From contig JXTB01000177.1 of the NCBI GenBank assembly GCA_002914805.1, forward strand, positions 407,719-471,718: a DNA stretch of 64,000 nt, written 5' to 3'. The notes below the pieces were generated by a model that was not told where the DNA came from, did not search any database, and was given only the letters and a program-made list of their open reading frames with translations. Origin of the DNA: Parasponia andersonii (lineage: Eukaryota > Streptophyta > Magnoliopsida > Rosales > Cannabaceae). Every line of letters begins with the position of its first letter. Position 1 is the stretch's first letter. Positions 1 through 11,954 of the stretch are shown here, one piece after another. Both the position numbers and the translations under genes were made by a program.

Positions 1-127
1 TTCTAAAAGAAGTCAAACTTAAAACTTATATAAAATTGATAAAATTTGTGATAAATATTATTTAATTTTTTAGGCTTTCGCGTTTCTTAAATTATTTTTT
101 AATTGTTGTTCTTTTAGCAATTAAGTT

Positions 128-187
128 TGATTAGTTTTAAACTTAAATTAAGCACTATGATTAGTTTTAAACTTAAATTAAGCACTA
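128..187. repeat. 30-bp perfect tandem duplication
   Basis: Two head-to-tail copies (128-157 and 158-187) of a 30-bp AT-rich unit starting TGATTAGTTTTAAACTTAAA. No coding content is seen around it. Confidence 0.9.
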
Positions 188-402
188 AAATATATCTCCT
201 TAAAGTTTTAAAATAGTATTTTGCTAAACTCAATAGTCAAAATTTTTGTTTGACCAAAAAATAGTATAAATTTGTTACAAGTTTCAAATTAAGAGTTCAA
301 TTTTGATAATAATCGAAACACAAGATATAAAAAAAATAAATAAATAACCAAAATACAAGGAATAAATTGTGTAATTAACCTTCTTATGAATGAGGAGCAA
401 AA

Positions 403-486
403 AATACCCAATGAATTCACTTATAAACTAACAATTCATAGAAGAATACCCAAATAAATTCACTTATAAATCAACAATTCATAGAA
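403..486. repeat. 42-bp imperfect tandem duplication
   Basis: Units at 403-444 and 445-486 both begin AATACCCAA and end CAACAATTCATAGAA, with a few substitutions between them. The rest of 1-780 is AT-rich, with no gene or element boundary that I can support. Confidence 0.8.
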
Positions 487-786
487 TAAAATGATATTAA
501 CTAGACTAATTAGTAAGAGAACAAAAAAAAAACTTAGTTCAGATATTGGAATAAGACATTTGAACTTTTAATGACAAATATTATAGAAAAGCATAGTTAG
601 GTTCAGAAGTCTGGAACAAATTGTACAAGTTAAGAATCAAGGATATTTTATTATTTTTAAGAACTGAAATTAAGATTGAACTCTTTATGTTAAGGGTCAA
701 TATATAAGGAATCTTAAAATAATTGAAGGTAAGTTGTAAAACAAATTATTATTCATCAATCTTTTAATACTTTCTCTACACGTTTA

Positions 787-1227
787 GGCTATGTTTGGAA
801 AGGGGGAGGAAAAAGAGGAAGAAATGGGCTAATATTACTTAGAAAAGAGAAGTAAGAAAGGAAGGAGAGCACTCATCCTTTACTATGTTTGATATAAAAG
901 AAAGGGGAGAAGACCAAAATCCTCTCCATTATTTGGTAAAAGGGAGAGATAGAAGGAATGAGAAAGATTATAGTTAGAATAGCCGCTCTACCACTTGAGT
1001 AGATATCCCCCTCCTAAAATCTCTCTAATTTTGAAGGAATTAAAAGTCTCTCTAATTTTGAAGGGATTAAAAGTGGGATAAAATTAAGGATTTGAAATCC
1101 CTTATCTATTCTCTTCCCTCATAAAATTCCTCTTACCAAACAATCATCAATTATCGTATTCCTAATCTATCCAATAATCCCCACATCCTCTCCTTTCTTC
1201 TATTTCTCTTTTCTACCAAACACACTC
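787..1227. mobile_element. Tourist-like MITE, copy A1
   Basis: The left end GGCTATGTTTGG (787-798) is the imperfect inverted repeat of the right end CCAAACACACTC (1216-1227). Both sides are flanked by TTA (784-786 and 1228-1230), the target duplication expected of PIF/Harbinger-derived Tourist MITEs. It is 441 bp long with no ORF, and the subterminal purine-rich (left) and pyrimidine-rich (right) tracts are also roughly complementary. The superfamily call rests only on the TSD and the TIR style. Confidence 0.7.
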
Positions 1228-1230
1228 TTA

Positions 1231-1480
1231 ATGAAATACAAATAAGGGGTCGACCATCAGGTAACGAGAATTTTACTTGAGTCATTACCTCTTACTTAGA
1301 TTGGATTTGAAATTTCATTGTCTATGTTGTTTTGGAGGTATATATATATATATAATGAAGTATAAATAAGGGATCGGCCATCAGGTAACGAGAATTTTAT
1401 TTGAGTCACTACCCCTTAGATTGGATTTGAAATGTCATTGTCTATATTATTTTAGAGGTATATATATATATATATATATA
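1231..1480. repeat. about 124-bp tandem duplication
   Basis: A unit beginning ATGAARTAYAAATAAGGG, continuing with a CATCAGGTAACGAGAATTTTA block and ending in a (TA)n run, occurs at 1231-1354 and again from 1355. The copies differ by scattered substitutions and a small indel. It lies directly beside MITE A1. Confidence 0.8.
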
Positions 1481-1581
1481 TATATGGTTGCCAATCTAAT
1501 AGGTATTTTTTTTCTTGTCTATATTATTTTAGAGGTATATATATATATATATGGTTGCCAATCTAATAGGTATTTTTTTTC
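1438..1581. repeat. about 75-bp duplication with (TA)n and the MITE B start
   Basis: The block TTGTCTATATTATTTTAGAG, a (TA)n run and GGTTGCCAATCTAATAGG is present twice, at about 1438-1515 and 1515-1581. The copies differ mainly in TA-run length. The end of MITE B is therefore duplicated together with its flanking microsatellite. Confidence 0.75.
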
Positions 1582-1796
1582 TTTACTTATGGGTAAGTAT
1601 TTTTTTTTTTAGCCATTGGATCACCATCTAATGGTGTTCTAATGGCTATAATGAAGAGCATGAAAAGACGTGCATCATTAATGTTCTTTCTCTCTCTTAC
1701 TTTTTACAATAAAAAAATGTGTATGCTAAATTTTCATTAGCCAAATTGATACCTATGCATAGGTAAAAAAAAAAAATACCTACTGAATTGGTGCCC
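1553..1796 (+). mobile_element. MITE B, copy 1 (about 244 bp)
   Basis: The left end GGTTGCCAATCTAATAGG is the imperfect inverted repeat of the right end, which reads GGGCACCAATTCAGTAGG on the other strand. T- and A-runs lie just inside each end. Both sides sit in TATATA, so the exact TSD cannot be read. A copy in the opposite orientation lies at 36513-36748. The superfamily is not assigned. Confidence 0.75.
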
Positions 1797-1807
1797 TATA
1801 TATATAT

Positions 1808-2170
1808 CAAATGTGTTTGGTAAGAAAGAGTAGTGCGAGAAGATTATTAGATAGATTTAGGTATGATATTAGTTTGGTAGGAGTGATTTTAGGAGAGAAT
1901 GGATTAGACAATGAATTTCAAATTCTCAATTTGAACCAAATTTTAATCCTTCCAAAATTGAAAAGATTTTAGTAGAAAGATATTCACTCAAGCAGTAAAG
2001 TGATTATTCTAATAATAATCTTTCTCTTTCCTTCCACCTGTCCCTCCTACCAAATAATGGTGAAGATTTTGGTATTCTATCTTTCTCTGATATCAAACAC
2101 ATCTTCTCTTCCCTGAGTAATATAGGTCCTCTTCCTTCTTATCTTCCCTTTTGCCTAGTAAATATAGCAA
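1808..2170 (-). mobile_element. Tourist-like MITE, copy A2, inverted relative to A1
   Basis: The stretch from AATGTGTTTGG near 1809 onward matches the reverse complement of 787-1227. Shared blocks include a CCTACCAAATAATGG-type segment, ACTCAAG and ATCAAACACAT. The distal end has drifted and its boundary near 2170 is approximate. A1 and A2 flank the 1231-1796 repeats in inverted orientation. Confidence 0.6.
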
Positions 2171-3675
2171 GGGAAGCACTGGATTAATTTGGATTATGTA
2201 TTTAGCATTAGAATTGTTCAATGGATTATGTAATGAGAAGTAAAACAATACGTAAAATGGACCTACACTTGATAGAGAGTGAGAAGATGTTAGGCCCATG
2301 TCACTGATTTAAGGGCTTTTTGCCAAATAGCAAAAATTTAGGTCATTATGTAGCCAATCGCCATTTTTCAAACACTATTAAACAGTAGCCGAATTTGTTA
2401 AAAATAATGAAATAAATAAGATTCATAAAACATATATCAATATCAAATTGATAATTTTGTATTCAATTGATATAATAATATCAAAAGTTGATTAGTATAT
2501 ATAAATTGATATATTTTACGTAAAAATTGATCGACTAATAAACTGTCATTGAAACAAAATGAAAAGTGGCCATTTAGTAAATAGGTGTAAAAATCAGCTG
2601 TGTTTTAAATTAATGAGTAAAAGAAAGATATTTCTCACAAATACTCTTCATTTAACTTATTTTACACATTTTGCCTTAAGCTTTTACAAAAATCCACGAT
2701 CAAAGCCCAAAGTCCAAAAAATTGAAAAACACGGATGGGGTGAACCTTTTGAAAAATCCTTGATTAATTACAAAATATTTTTTTAATAGTTTATTAAAAA
2801 GTACCATTTTTAAAAAAATATAGAAAAATACTAATTTTTCTTCAAAATTAGTCTTTCTCAAATATACTCATGATAGTTGGCTAAGTTGCTTAGAGGAACC
2901 AATCAAATTACTTGACATAACTAGTCAGATTACCTAACTAGTTACCTCAAGTAACTTTATCAATTAGTATAAGTATCTCATCAATTTGTATAAAGTGGTA
3001 TCTCTTTAAATATTTTTTAAAAAATATATTTTTCCAAAAAGAAGTATGATTTTTCAAATAATTTTCAAATTGGAGATATTTGTTGTTTTTAAAAAATTTT
3101 ATAAAAACTTATTGAAAAAAATAATTTTTAATTTATATATATAAATAGTATGTTTTCTTCAAAATTAGCATTTTCAATGGTACATCAAGTTACTTGGTAC
3201 TCGAAGTAATTGATCAGGTTACTTAGATAAGCTAATCATGTTACTTGTGCTAATTAGCCAATCATATATAAATAACATGTTGCCTCCACTATCCTATCAA
3301 TTGGTAAAAAGTATATTTTTTAAAATAATTTTGAAATTGATGTTTTCTAAATAAATCCAATATTTTTCAAAAGGAAATTAAAATCTTGAATCTTTCAAAT
3401 TTTTAGAATTTTACCATATAAAGTCAAAAGGCCAGCCTAGAGTCATAGATAGGATTACCGGCCGTAGTTTTCCCTCTAAACTTTTCATGGATATATTTTA
3501 AGGGCAAGTTCGAAAAACGGAAAATGGATCAAATTTTCTTAATTTAATCGCCGAAAAAATAACAAAATTAAAAACAAAACAAAATAGGCTAGAGTGTCCA
3601 TATAAAGACATATCTTTATATAATTGAACTTATATAGTAAGATAATCCTTGATACAAAGTTAATAAAGTAGCTCT
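2171..3675. other. AT-rich noncoding stretch with ACTTG/AAGTAAC-type repeats
   Basis: No credible gene. 2880-3290 contains many short blocks such as AAGTAACT, GGTTACTT, CTAACTAGTTAC and CAAGTTACTTG. Similar blocks recur at about 40030-40150. GGCCGTAGTTTTCCC near 3460 is followed by a stretch like 40565-40690. This suggests an old dispersed repeat present in two places. Boundaries cannot be set. Confidence 0.4.
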
Positions 3676-5940
3676 TGTAAAAAACAAAAACTTTAAAAGG
3701 TAAATTGGTCATTTGACCATAAAATCTGGAAAAAAAAAAAAAAATTATATATCTATCTTTCAGCTCTCTCTCTCTCTCTCATGATCTCTCTCTCTTCAAC
3801 CAGCCAAAACACCGATTTTATAGCAAGTCTCTGATGAAGCCTTTCCAGCCATTGTTAAGCAACGCTATCCCTGGCGTCCAACTAGTACCATCCCAAAAGC
3901 CGGCGACCAAAGTTTCACGGCCAACGGACGTTCTAAACACTGGCAATGGCCAAATATATTGGAGACAAATACAGCCACCAGCGACGATTTTGGCATCGAC
4001 AGGGGTTGAAACTGGTGGCTTTGAATTCGTCTTCTTACAAGCTTTCACGTGGTATATATATATCTTGACTTAAAATTGCCCAAATTAAATTTTTTGATTT
4101 TTGAATAATTTTAAGTTATTTTAGTTTTATATTATAATTTTTCAATCCAACCGTTAAATCGCCAAACAAATCTCATATTTGTGATGTTCTCGTGAAACCA
4201 AGAAATTTGATATGTATTGTGATTACATTTGTCGATGGGTATGAAAAACAAAATCTGACGGCTCATATTTATCTCATTTAGTGTGTCATGGACCCCAATT
4301 TGGTCTAGGCACAAATCGATCAAGTTATATATCTAACTCAGCTAATTTGGGTGCTAGAGATTCAGTGGAGGTATTTGTTTCTCTATTTGAGGCTTCGTAG
4401 GAAAAACGACATTTCAAAGCGGATGAGTGAGGGTTCAAAAACGATCCTAGACCCTCCAAACAAACGTTGAATAATGGCAAATACTCTTAATAGCATCATA
4501 GTGATTAAGGTGGAGATTCGATTACTTGATCTTTAAATTGGATTAATTTTAATTTTCACATATTTTTAATAAATATGATATTTTGTGAAATATTTAATTA
4601 AAATGTGATGTACACATGTTTTGACTAGTTGGTGCGCCAAATTATCTTGTTTGGAATTATTTTCTGCAAGAACTAATTTTATTAGTTTTAACAAAAATAG
4701 TTGTTATGCTATCGAAATTTTTATAAAATCCAATTTAAATTAGAATTTAGTTTTGAGAACTGAATTTGGTTAATTAAAAATATTTTATAGTCTGTTTTAT
4801 AAATATTTTGAAAAAAAATAATTATTCTCATTCCTGTTATATATATAGTATTATATATAGTATTACATATATTCATTATACCTACACGGCCGACAGACTT
4901 ACAGTACTCCTATCAGGGTGCTCGGATTTATAGTATCCTATTTAGGATTCTTGGACCTTATATCATACTCATAGTTACTGATTTAGGTGACTCGAATACA
5001 TTACACATGTGCAGTCATCCACATAAGGTGGCTCACACTATATTGCACACTTATGGTCACTAGTCTTTGGTAGCTCGGATATGTCATTAATTGTACTACT
5101 TGTTATGTACTTAACTTGAATAGATATGTACTGAATTTGATGAGATATTTTACAATGGTTTAGAATGTTGAACCCTTTGACAATGAGTTTGTTTTGAGAC
5201 TAAGATTTACAATGTTTTAGAATATTTGAAACTTTGGAAAATAATTTGTTTTAAGACGGTGTTTTATAAGGTTTTGGGAGATTTAAACCTTTGGCCGGTA
5301 CTTTTTATTACACTTCAATACAATTGTTTAAGTATTTTACTGACTATATAAGACCTTGAAAGTAAGTATTTCTATTAGTTAAAAACCTGTAATTGAATCT
5401 CTGCTGAGTATTTACATGCTCACCCTCCTACTTTTTCCCATTTTCAGGTGTTGATTTATTTTTAGAGTAATTATTATGGTAGCTTGACAAGCTTGTTTGG
5501 CATATGTATGTCGTTTTCTATCTCTTCATTTGTTGGTTCTAATTCTATCTCTTCATTTGTTGGTTCTTATTCTACATCATTTTTTCCAATCTATATCAAA
5601 TTTATTTAGTCAATAGTATTATATTTACTAAGTATATGTATGAGGATGATTTTTCTATAAAATTGAGTACTAAGAAGCACAAATAATTTTATATAAATTA
5701 TTTGAACATTGGAATTAAGGTTTAATTAGACTCATTTTACTGAAATTTATGAATTAATAAAAGTTTCTAGACTAATTAATTAGAACTAATGGAAAGTTTC
5801 ATGATTTTGAAATTTGGTTACTTTTAAGGATTAAAAATGAAAAATTTCAAGTACTTAATTACTTAGAGTTTTGGAAAATTACTATTTATTACTATTTTCA
5901 TTTAAAATAACTAAAAGTTACGACCTTAGATTTTCGATTG
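3676..5940 (+). mobile_element. possible decayed LTR related to the 2.2-kb solo LTRs
   Basis: It starts TGTAAAAAACAAAAAC. At 4310-4400 a block with ATATATCTAACTCAGCTAAT and a following TATTTCTCGATTTGAGG-like segment resembles 38100-38180 inside the solo LTR at 37132-39357. A late segment near 5410 (CATGCTCACCC then TTTTCAGGT) matches the position of a similar motif near 38970. No protein survives. The end is uncertain, so this is a tentative call. A 29-bp tandem duplication lies at about 5515-5572. Confidence 0.35.
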
Positions 5941-5944
5941 TGAT

Positions 5945-7870
5945 TGTCACGACCCAAAACCCGGTCCAGTGGCAGAAGGGGAATTTCACAAAGGTGGGAA
6001 ATTCCTTGATTTATTTGAAAAGTGTCAAAAGTTCTAGTTTTATAAAATGGTCCATTTAAATAAAATAATTGGAATTTCATCCTGTGAACCACTCCCACAG
6101 TTCGTATACACCATGAAACATAGACTGAATAATAATTACAACATAAAAACTCAAGCATCACCATCATCCACAACAAAAGTCAAATACCAGAATGACATAC
6201 ATAAGTTTCTATACAAAATAGAAATCAGTAATCTTAGTTAAATGCTAATACCAAACCTAAATAGTCCAAAGACTACGACAACAAACTCCTAACATTACCA
6301 AGAGATGAACTGTAATCCAGATGATCTCTTACTCCTCTTGATCACCAAGATCGCACTGGACACCAACTGAGGAAGGGAGGAAAGGGGTGAGCATAAAATA
6401 CCCAGTAGAAAAAATAATTATCTTGATCAAATCTTTTTAGTGATGGGGAATTCCTACATAGTTAGTTTAGACCAAAACATACATATATATATAATCCAAA
6501 CTGGAAATCCATATATATATAAAGTAGTATAATCAAAACCATTCAATTCATATGCACATGACACAAATCAACCCATACCTATGAGCTCACATCCTCTCAT
6601 ATATGAAAATCCAGGATGATGGCACTAAGTGTACCTAACAGCCTGCCTGATACCTAAACCCATACCCGGAGGAGACACTCATGTATCGCCTACCAAACCT
6701 GGAAGGGCAACCGAATTGCCTACACCTGCCAAATGAGGAGGTAATCAGAAGTAACAAAATCTCGCGCGAGTTTACAGACTTTTACCGAAAGTGGGGCACG
6801 CAACGCCACACTATAAACCCACAATGCTAACATGGTACTCATGTATGATCCTAAGACACGTGCAATACAGAACTGAAGTGTGAAAATAATCGTGCTCTAG
6901 TTTTTCAGTAAAATTAGCATATCAGGTTTTTATAAAAAAACGGGCAGCATAACGGCCCTATTTTTAATATACCCAAAATAACCTGCACTCAGAAAATTCG
7001 TAGAGCAATACAGTATATATCTCATACAACTAATTCCCATCACAGATATTCGAGAAACCAAAAATCACATTTATTCTCATATGTTGCAGAAAATAAGTTT
7101 TATTCGAAAATGATTTAAAACAGAGGTAATTGAATCCCTACCTTGCTCGAATAGAAATTCTACACTATTGAATCCTCAAGGTGTCGTTGACGATCACCTG
7201 GAGGGTCGGGAACCAATTCCAAGCCCTCGATCATCCTCTTACGAAAAACCAACTTCTCACCGGAGCTTCAATTCTACAAATGGACCTCTTCACAGAATTC
7301 CTAGCACCTAAAATAGCTAGGTTAGACACATAACTTGTCTAATTCTGGTCCGGGCCCACACCGGACCGGTGGCACACGAAACGAGGCAACTCTCGACCGT
7401 CCGATATTGATTTTCGTGCCGATCACCAAACATAGGCAATATATATATATATCAAACTTCTCCATTTTTCAAGTACAATCTAAAAATGAGGTCAAAAACA
7501 CAATTCAACGGCCGAATCAAAAACAAAAATTATAAACTCGAAATACCCAAAAATGGTAACTTTCAATCCGGATGAAATGAGATTGAGATATATATACCTT
7601 GATGATCATTGAGACGAGATGAATCCAACGGGACCGGCTGGAAGTCGAATGATGGCCGGAATCGTCGCTAGTGACAAAATCTGCAAAACGGCATTTAAGC
7701 GGTTTTCCGGTGATGCAGACGTCGGCGGTGACCGGGGAAGGATGGCAGAGCTTCGACGTGATCTAGTGAGTTGATGCTGATCGGTGACGCGGGCAGACAA
7801 TGGCCAGAGCGGCGCGACGACTCCTCTGGTGGGTCGTAGCCTAAAAACAAAAAGAGAGAGAGAGAGAGAG

Positions 7871-7906
<36 letters not shown>

Positions 7907-8119
7907 AAAAGGACAGGGCATGTGGCCCTGTCTTATAGTGCTGTGTAATTTTTCAAAAATTACATATAAGTCCCCAAATTTTAAATCTCTATCAATCTAG
8001 TTCCCCAAAATTACAATTTAGTCCTTCTGCACAAAACTTTTGCAAATTAATCCCCCAATATTTTATCCGAAAAATTGGTAAAATATCCAAATTACTCTCG
8101 AAAATTCCAGGTTTTTACA
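5945..8119 (-). mobile_element. solo LTR, about 2.2 kb
   Basis: On the plus strand it begins TGTCACGACCCAAAACCCGG and ends CCAGGTTTTTACA; in sense orientation that is TGTAAAAACC...GGGTCGTGACA, a very common plant Ty3 LTR layout. It is flanked by GTGAT (5940-5944) and GTGAC (8120-8124), a 4-of-5 match and so a plausible diverged TSD. A CACTATAAGACAGGG-type TATA region lies near 7930-7945 in sense orientation. No gag or pol is attached, which is why I call it solo. The ORFs inside are short and match nothing. Confidence 0.7.
7850..7909. repeat. (GA)n microsatellite
   Basis: An almost pure GA run of about 60 bp, interrupted by short A-runs, inside the solo LTR. Confidence 0.9.
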
Positions 8120-8124
8120 GTGAC

Positions 8125-8834
8125 AACTCTATTTAGTCATCAATTTGTAGATGCTTTTTGCACTGGTTGATAATTTTGGTATGTTAAATGCCTAATACAA
8201 ACACGAGAGTACGAAATTTGTGTTTTCACGTTTTTTTTACCTCCCTAAAAATTCCTATATTTCCGAGAAATCCAACTTTCAGGTTTGGATTTTGTTTCTA
8301 GTTTCTGCCTCGTTAACTCTACTTAGAGCTTAAACATACAAATTGAAATACCATTTTTTTGATAAAATTTAAATACCATTTATAAACATTGAAAAAATTC
8401 AACCAAAAAATCACCTATAATACTTGCGAAATGAAATAAAATATTTCATACGTGAGTAGCCAAACAAAATACAAGTGGTTATAGTATTTAGGTTTCTATC
8501 TATTTGAGTTAGTCCTTTTAGTATGTTTATAGAAAGTAATTTTATAATTAAGTCTTTTAACATTTGACTAGTGTTCGCATGGAGAAATTTGAAAAAATAA
8601 AAATTTAAGTGATTCAATGGTTTTGATTTTAATTTTTACAAAAACAAGAATCTTTTTTTTTTTCAAGCGCAAAAGGTGAAATAAGGGCTAATTTATTTAC
8701 TTATTTTTTGCTTTTTCTTTCTAATTCTTTTTTGTTTTAATAAATCTTGTTCTCCATTTGTATGAATTAGTGAAATTAGTAATTAGAAGTCTAAAAAACG
8801 AGATCAAAGTTGAGAGACAGAGAGAGACAGAGAG
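8125..8834. other. noncoding spacer
   Basis: AT-rich sequence with a short GA-rich run at 8808-8835. I see no gene, RNA or repeat boundary in it. Confidence 0.5.
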
Positions 8835-8835
8835 A

Positions 8836-9140
8836 GCATTACATGAAAAAGGCTCTATAGTAGCGATAAATATCGTCGTTAATGTGTTGTCGGAATAACT
8901 CTTCTATAGCGATGACTTAGAGGAGCTATAGAGGAGCTATGTGTATTTTTAATATGGAATTATTTTAATTTTGATTTAATTTATTTTTATTTTTTATAAT
9001 TTTATTTCTATTTTTAATAATTTAATTATATAAAAAAATATAACATCTATAGCGACAACAATGTCGTCACTATTATATCGTCGCTATAACTATATTGAAA
9101 TATATATTTTTTTTCAAAATATACCTATAGCGGCGACATA
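8836..9140 (+). mobile_element. CACTA-like terminal region (decayed)
   Basis: CATTACATGAAAAAGGCT near 8836 resembles the common CACTACAAGAAAA plant CACTA terminus with one change in the CACTA core. It is followed by subterminal motifs in both orientations: CTATAGTAGCGATAAATAT, CTATAGCGATGAC, CTATAGCGACAACAATGTCG, TCGTCGCTATA and CTATAGCGGCGACAT. Dense TATAGCGAC-type subterminal repeats are typical of En/Spm-like elements. The opposite terminus was not found. Confidence 0.5.
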
Positions 9141-9189
9141 AAATAAAAATTTAATAAAAGTGTTCAATAAGAAAATGAACTATCTAGCT

Positions 9190-9749
9190 AGCTAGTTAGC
9201 TATCCAAATCAATCTCATCCTCATCTACATTGTCTTGAGAGTCGAAAGTTAGGGGAGGAGGTTTAGATCGGAATCTCTGAGGCAATGTAGGTGGCGGGGG
9301 CATCAGAAAAATATCAAGAACAGTAGACGGTTGAATGGACATATAGAAACCCAGACCAATTTTGCCAATGTGCTAAACATGTAACACAGTTGTTTGTTGA
9401 AATACTGCCTCTCTACATCACGTTGTACTAGGAGAACCACTTCACACTGGTGGGTAGCAGCCAAATAACTCTATGTCTAGCTAAAAATGTCTCGCAACTT
9501 AGAGTTGACCATAGAAGGATACCGTGGTGGACAAGTTGCTGTAGAAGAAGTATTAGCAGCTCCCTTGAGCTTCAGACTAACTCTTCTCCTATACTCTCTC
9601 CTAAGACCAAGTACCTTATCAGTAATCAATATCTCATCAACACGAGATGATGCAGACTGTGTTGAATAACTGGAGGTAGATGAAAATGCCTGAGACGGCA
9701 ACTTAGTCGTGTGAATATCAACCATCTTACAATATAGACTACACGTCAC
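9190..9749 (-). pseudogene. transposase-tail remnant, Ptta/En/Spm (Transposase_24-like)
   Basis: The minus-strand reading from about 9728 has a stretch with VLGLRREYRRRVSLKLKGA, resembling the VLG-RxGYxRGxGxGPKP segment near the C terminus of plant Ptta/En/Spm proteins. After it, stops interrupt the frame (near 9480, 9450 and 9420), then an acidic tail containing NVDEDEIDLDS runs to about 9200. Its position just inside the CACTA-like end at 8836-9140, pointing towards that end, fits the usual place of such a gene. The catalytic part is absent. The family call is from recollection of the tail motif and is moderate at best. Confidence 0.45.
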
Positions 9750-10084
9750 TAAAGATCAAAAGAGCTTTCTAAAGCTTGTAATGTGTTGTTAAGATGAGGG
9801 TAGGATAACAAGGCATTTTTATAATTTAATCACTCTGGTGCCCATATGTTTCATTTTGAGATCTTTCTTCTTTACAACCCTTGTGTAAGACAGTATAACC
9901 TTCCTCAAACTTTACTTTTAATCTAATGACTCCAATTACAAAATGAGCTCTTAACACTTGGCTATACCCTCAAATTTGAATTTTTTTTATATGAGGGTAT
10001 AGAAATATTCAAATGAAAAACACTCTTTTTACATTTCCATCATCATCCATTTTTCCATATTAATAACTACAATTATATCAACTA
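9750..10084. other. noncoding spacer
   Basis: Nothing recognisable. AT-rich, without a long ORF. Confidence 0.5.
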
Positions 10085-10560
10085 TATTCACATGTGCTCA
10101 AGGTATAGGTGAGGAATTGGAAAATAATTAAAGGTTAGGCTCATAGTGTAAAAGTCAAAGAAGATGCTTTTAAGCTCAATAGAGGTTGACTAGGGTTCTT
10201 TTTAGCAACAAAATAGGCTTGAAAAGACTAAATCGATCCAATGATGATCTAAATCATATTTTTAGTAATGCATAGCCTAGGATTTGCCTCAAATAGTTTT
10301 CAAACAAGTTCTAGATGAGATCTTTAAATCAACATCTAATTTGTATAAACTTTCTCTAAGTATTAGATGAATTAAATATGTGTAGCTATATGATCAAGTT
10401 ATGCAATAAAATTTCAAGAATGCATGAACCAAATCAAAGTCAAGCACACAGATTAAGTTAATATCTAGAATTTCAAAGACCTACTTTCCCTTCAATCAAA
10501 TTTCTAATCATTGGCCAAAAGGGTGAACAAACTAAGCCAATTTGTTTTTTGAAAATAGGA
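10085..10560 (-). repeat. retroelement-derived noncoding segment, related to 13250-13600
   Basis: Blocks such as AAAGGTTAG, TAGGCTYRAA, GACTMAA, ATGATCTAAATCAT and a GAGATSTYAACATMT-type stretch occur here and, in the same order, at 13258-13480. The two segments look like diverged copies of the same untranslated part of an element. Each lies beside a minus-strand coding remnant. Confidence 0.45.
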
Positions 10561-10572
10561 AAAAAGAAGAAG

Positions 10573-11954
10573 CTAAAAGTAACAAACACACGGAAAAGAA
10601 AAAAAAACAACACTAAAGAAAGAAAAATAGAAACACTCTCCCAAACTTAAATAATCATTGTCCTCAATAAAAAATAAAATAGATAAAGAAAAGATTAGAG
10701 AACTCCCCAAAAAAAAGATATCAGACATCTTCGCTATTATCACCGTGGAGTAAAGAAGGAGGTAGAGGGAAGAGTCCTGGTGGGTAGGGTTAGGAAGGTA
10801 GGAACTGAGATGGTGCAGGAAATGACACACTGCCTAGGGCAATATTTAATGCATCGTTGGTAAGCATCTGCACCAATGTTTCATTGAAATGCACGTAGTA
10901 CTAGTAGTGCTGTTCTTGGCAATTGGCAAACTATTGGAATTATTACTCGAAGTTGCCCTGCAACAATTGGTGAGCTAGGAGACTATTGCATTTGACTCAT
11001 CCACTCCCTTATCTCATGGATCTGTCTTGCCCAATCTATAGAACTATCACTAGCTATAGGTGGCAGCAGAGCTGATGGACTGGCTACTTGAAGTGGCTCT
11101 ATAGTATCCTGTTGCAAATGCTCTAACTCTTCATATGATAGAATATGATAATGCGAGATAATAGGCTAAGTTAGAGAGCCTTTAGGATGCACAACTACTT
11201 TTCTAGAGGACATTAGGACATCAGCCTGGCGACAAAGCCCATAAATAAGAGAAAAGTGACTCAGGCTTGCAATAATGCTACCTTTGGCAATGTGAAGAAT
11301 AGAGCTCTAAATGAAGTTGCCAATATTAACACTCAATCCTTTTAATATGGCATAATTGAGAATGGCTCATTCCTTAGTGATACCACTATAATTGTCAGAA
11401 TGATGGAGTTTGGATGAAATAAAATAATACATGCCATTAGCATTTCTTCGTAAGTCACTAGCAGAAAAGTTAATTACATCTATTTGAGATCTCCTCCATC
11501 ACGTACCTAGGTAAGTGAGGAATTAAATGACTGCATCGAGGTCAATACCATTCTCCCATAACTTGGAGTACACATCATCATCAATATTAGGCATATTGTA
11601 TAAATTGTCGATAGTAGAGAGGTCAAATGGCACCTACTTACCCCTAACAAAGGCCTTGAGGTTGGTGTGCTCTCGGGCATTGGTGTAGAACTCGACCACT
11701 ACTTGGAGTGTAGTAGGTGGTGATTGGTTAGCAAATTTTTCCTAACCACATCTTTCTATAAGGGCCTTAAGTTCATCATAGGGATTATCGAAACCTCTCT
11801 CTTTAATTAGGCTTTTGTGGATCGTATAATTGTGAAACCTGTCTTCAAGTTCAACACTAATGAATAACTTCTTATCATAAGAAGATGAGGATGAGGTTGT
11901 GGTGGTCTTCCTCTTTTTCGGTGCCATGACCGAGTACCACAATAGACTCAACAA
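10573..11954 (-). pseudogene. decayed Transposase_32-like (putative plant transposon protein) gene
   Basis: The minus-strand reading from about 11925 begins MAPKKRKTTTTSSSSSYDKK, a basic Ser-rich N terminus, then KLFISVELEDRFHNYTIHKS and KERGFD. Past a stop near 11742 it resumes with VVEFYTNAREHTNLKAFVRG and VPFDLSTIDNLYNMP. That order (ERGF, then EFYxNA, then VRGxxVPFxxxxIN) is the pattern of the plant Transposase_32 domain found in proteins linked to Athila-type and other gypsy elements. Near 11310-11200 another frame gives ILHIAKGSIIASLSHFSLIY and then GLCRQADV, also typical of that domain. Several stops and frame changes are needed, so it is not functional. No LTR pair could be assigned. 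Confidence 0.6.

Noticed and set aside
3834-4073. 79-codon ORF starting MKPFQPLLSNAIPG
   Set aside because: It lies in a decayed LTR-like region, has an overlapping ORF on the other strand and matches no family I know.
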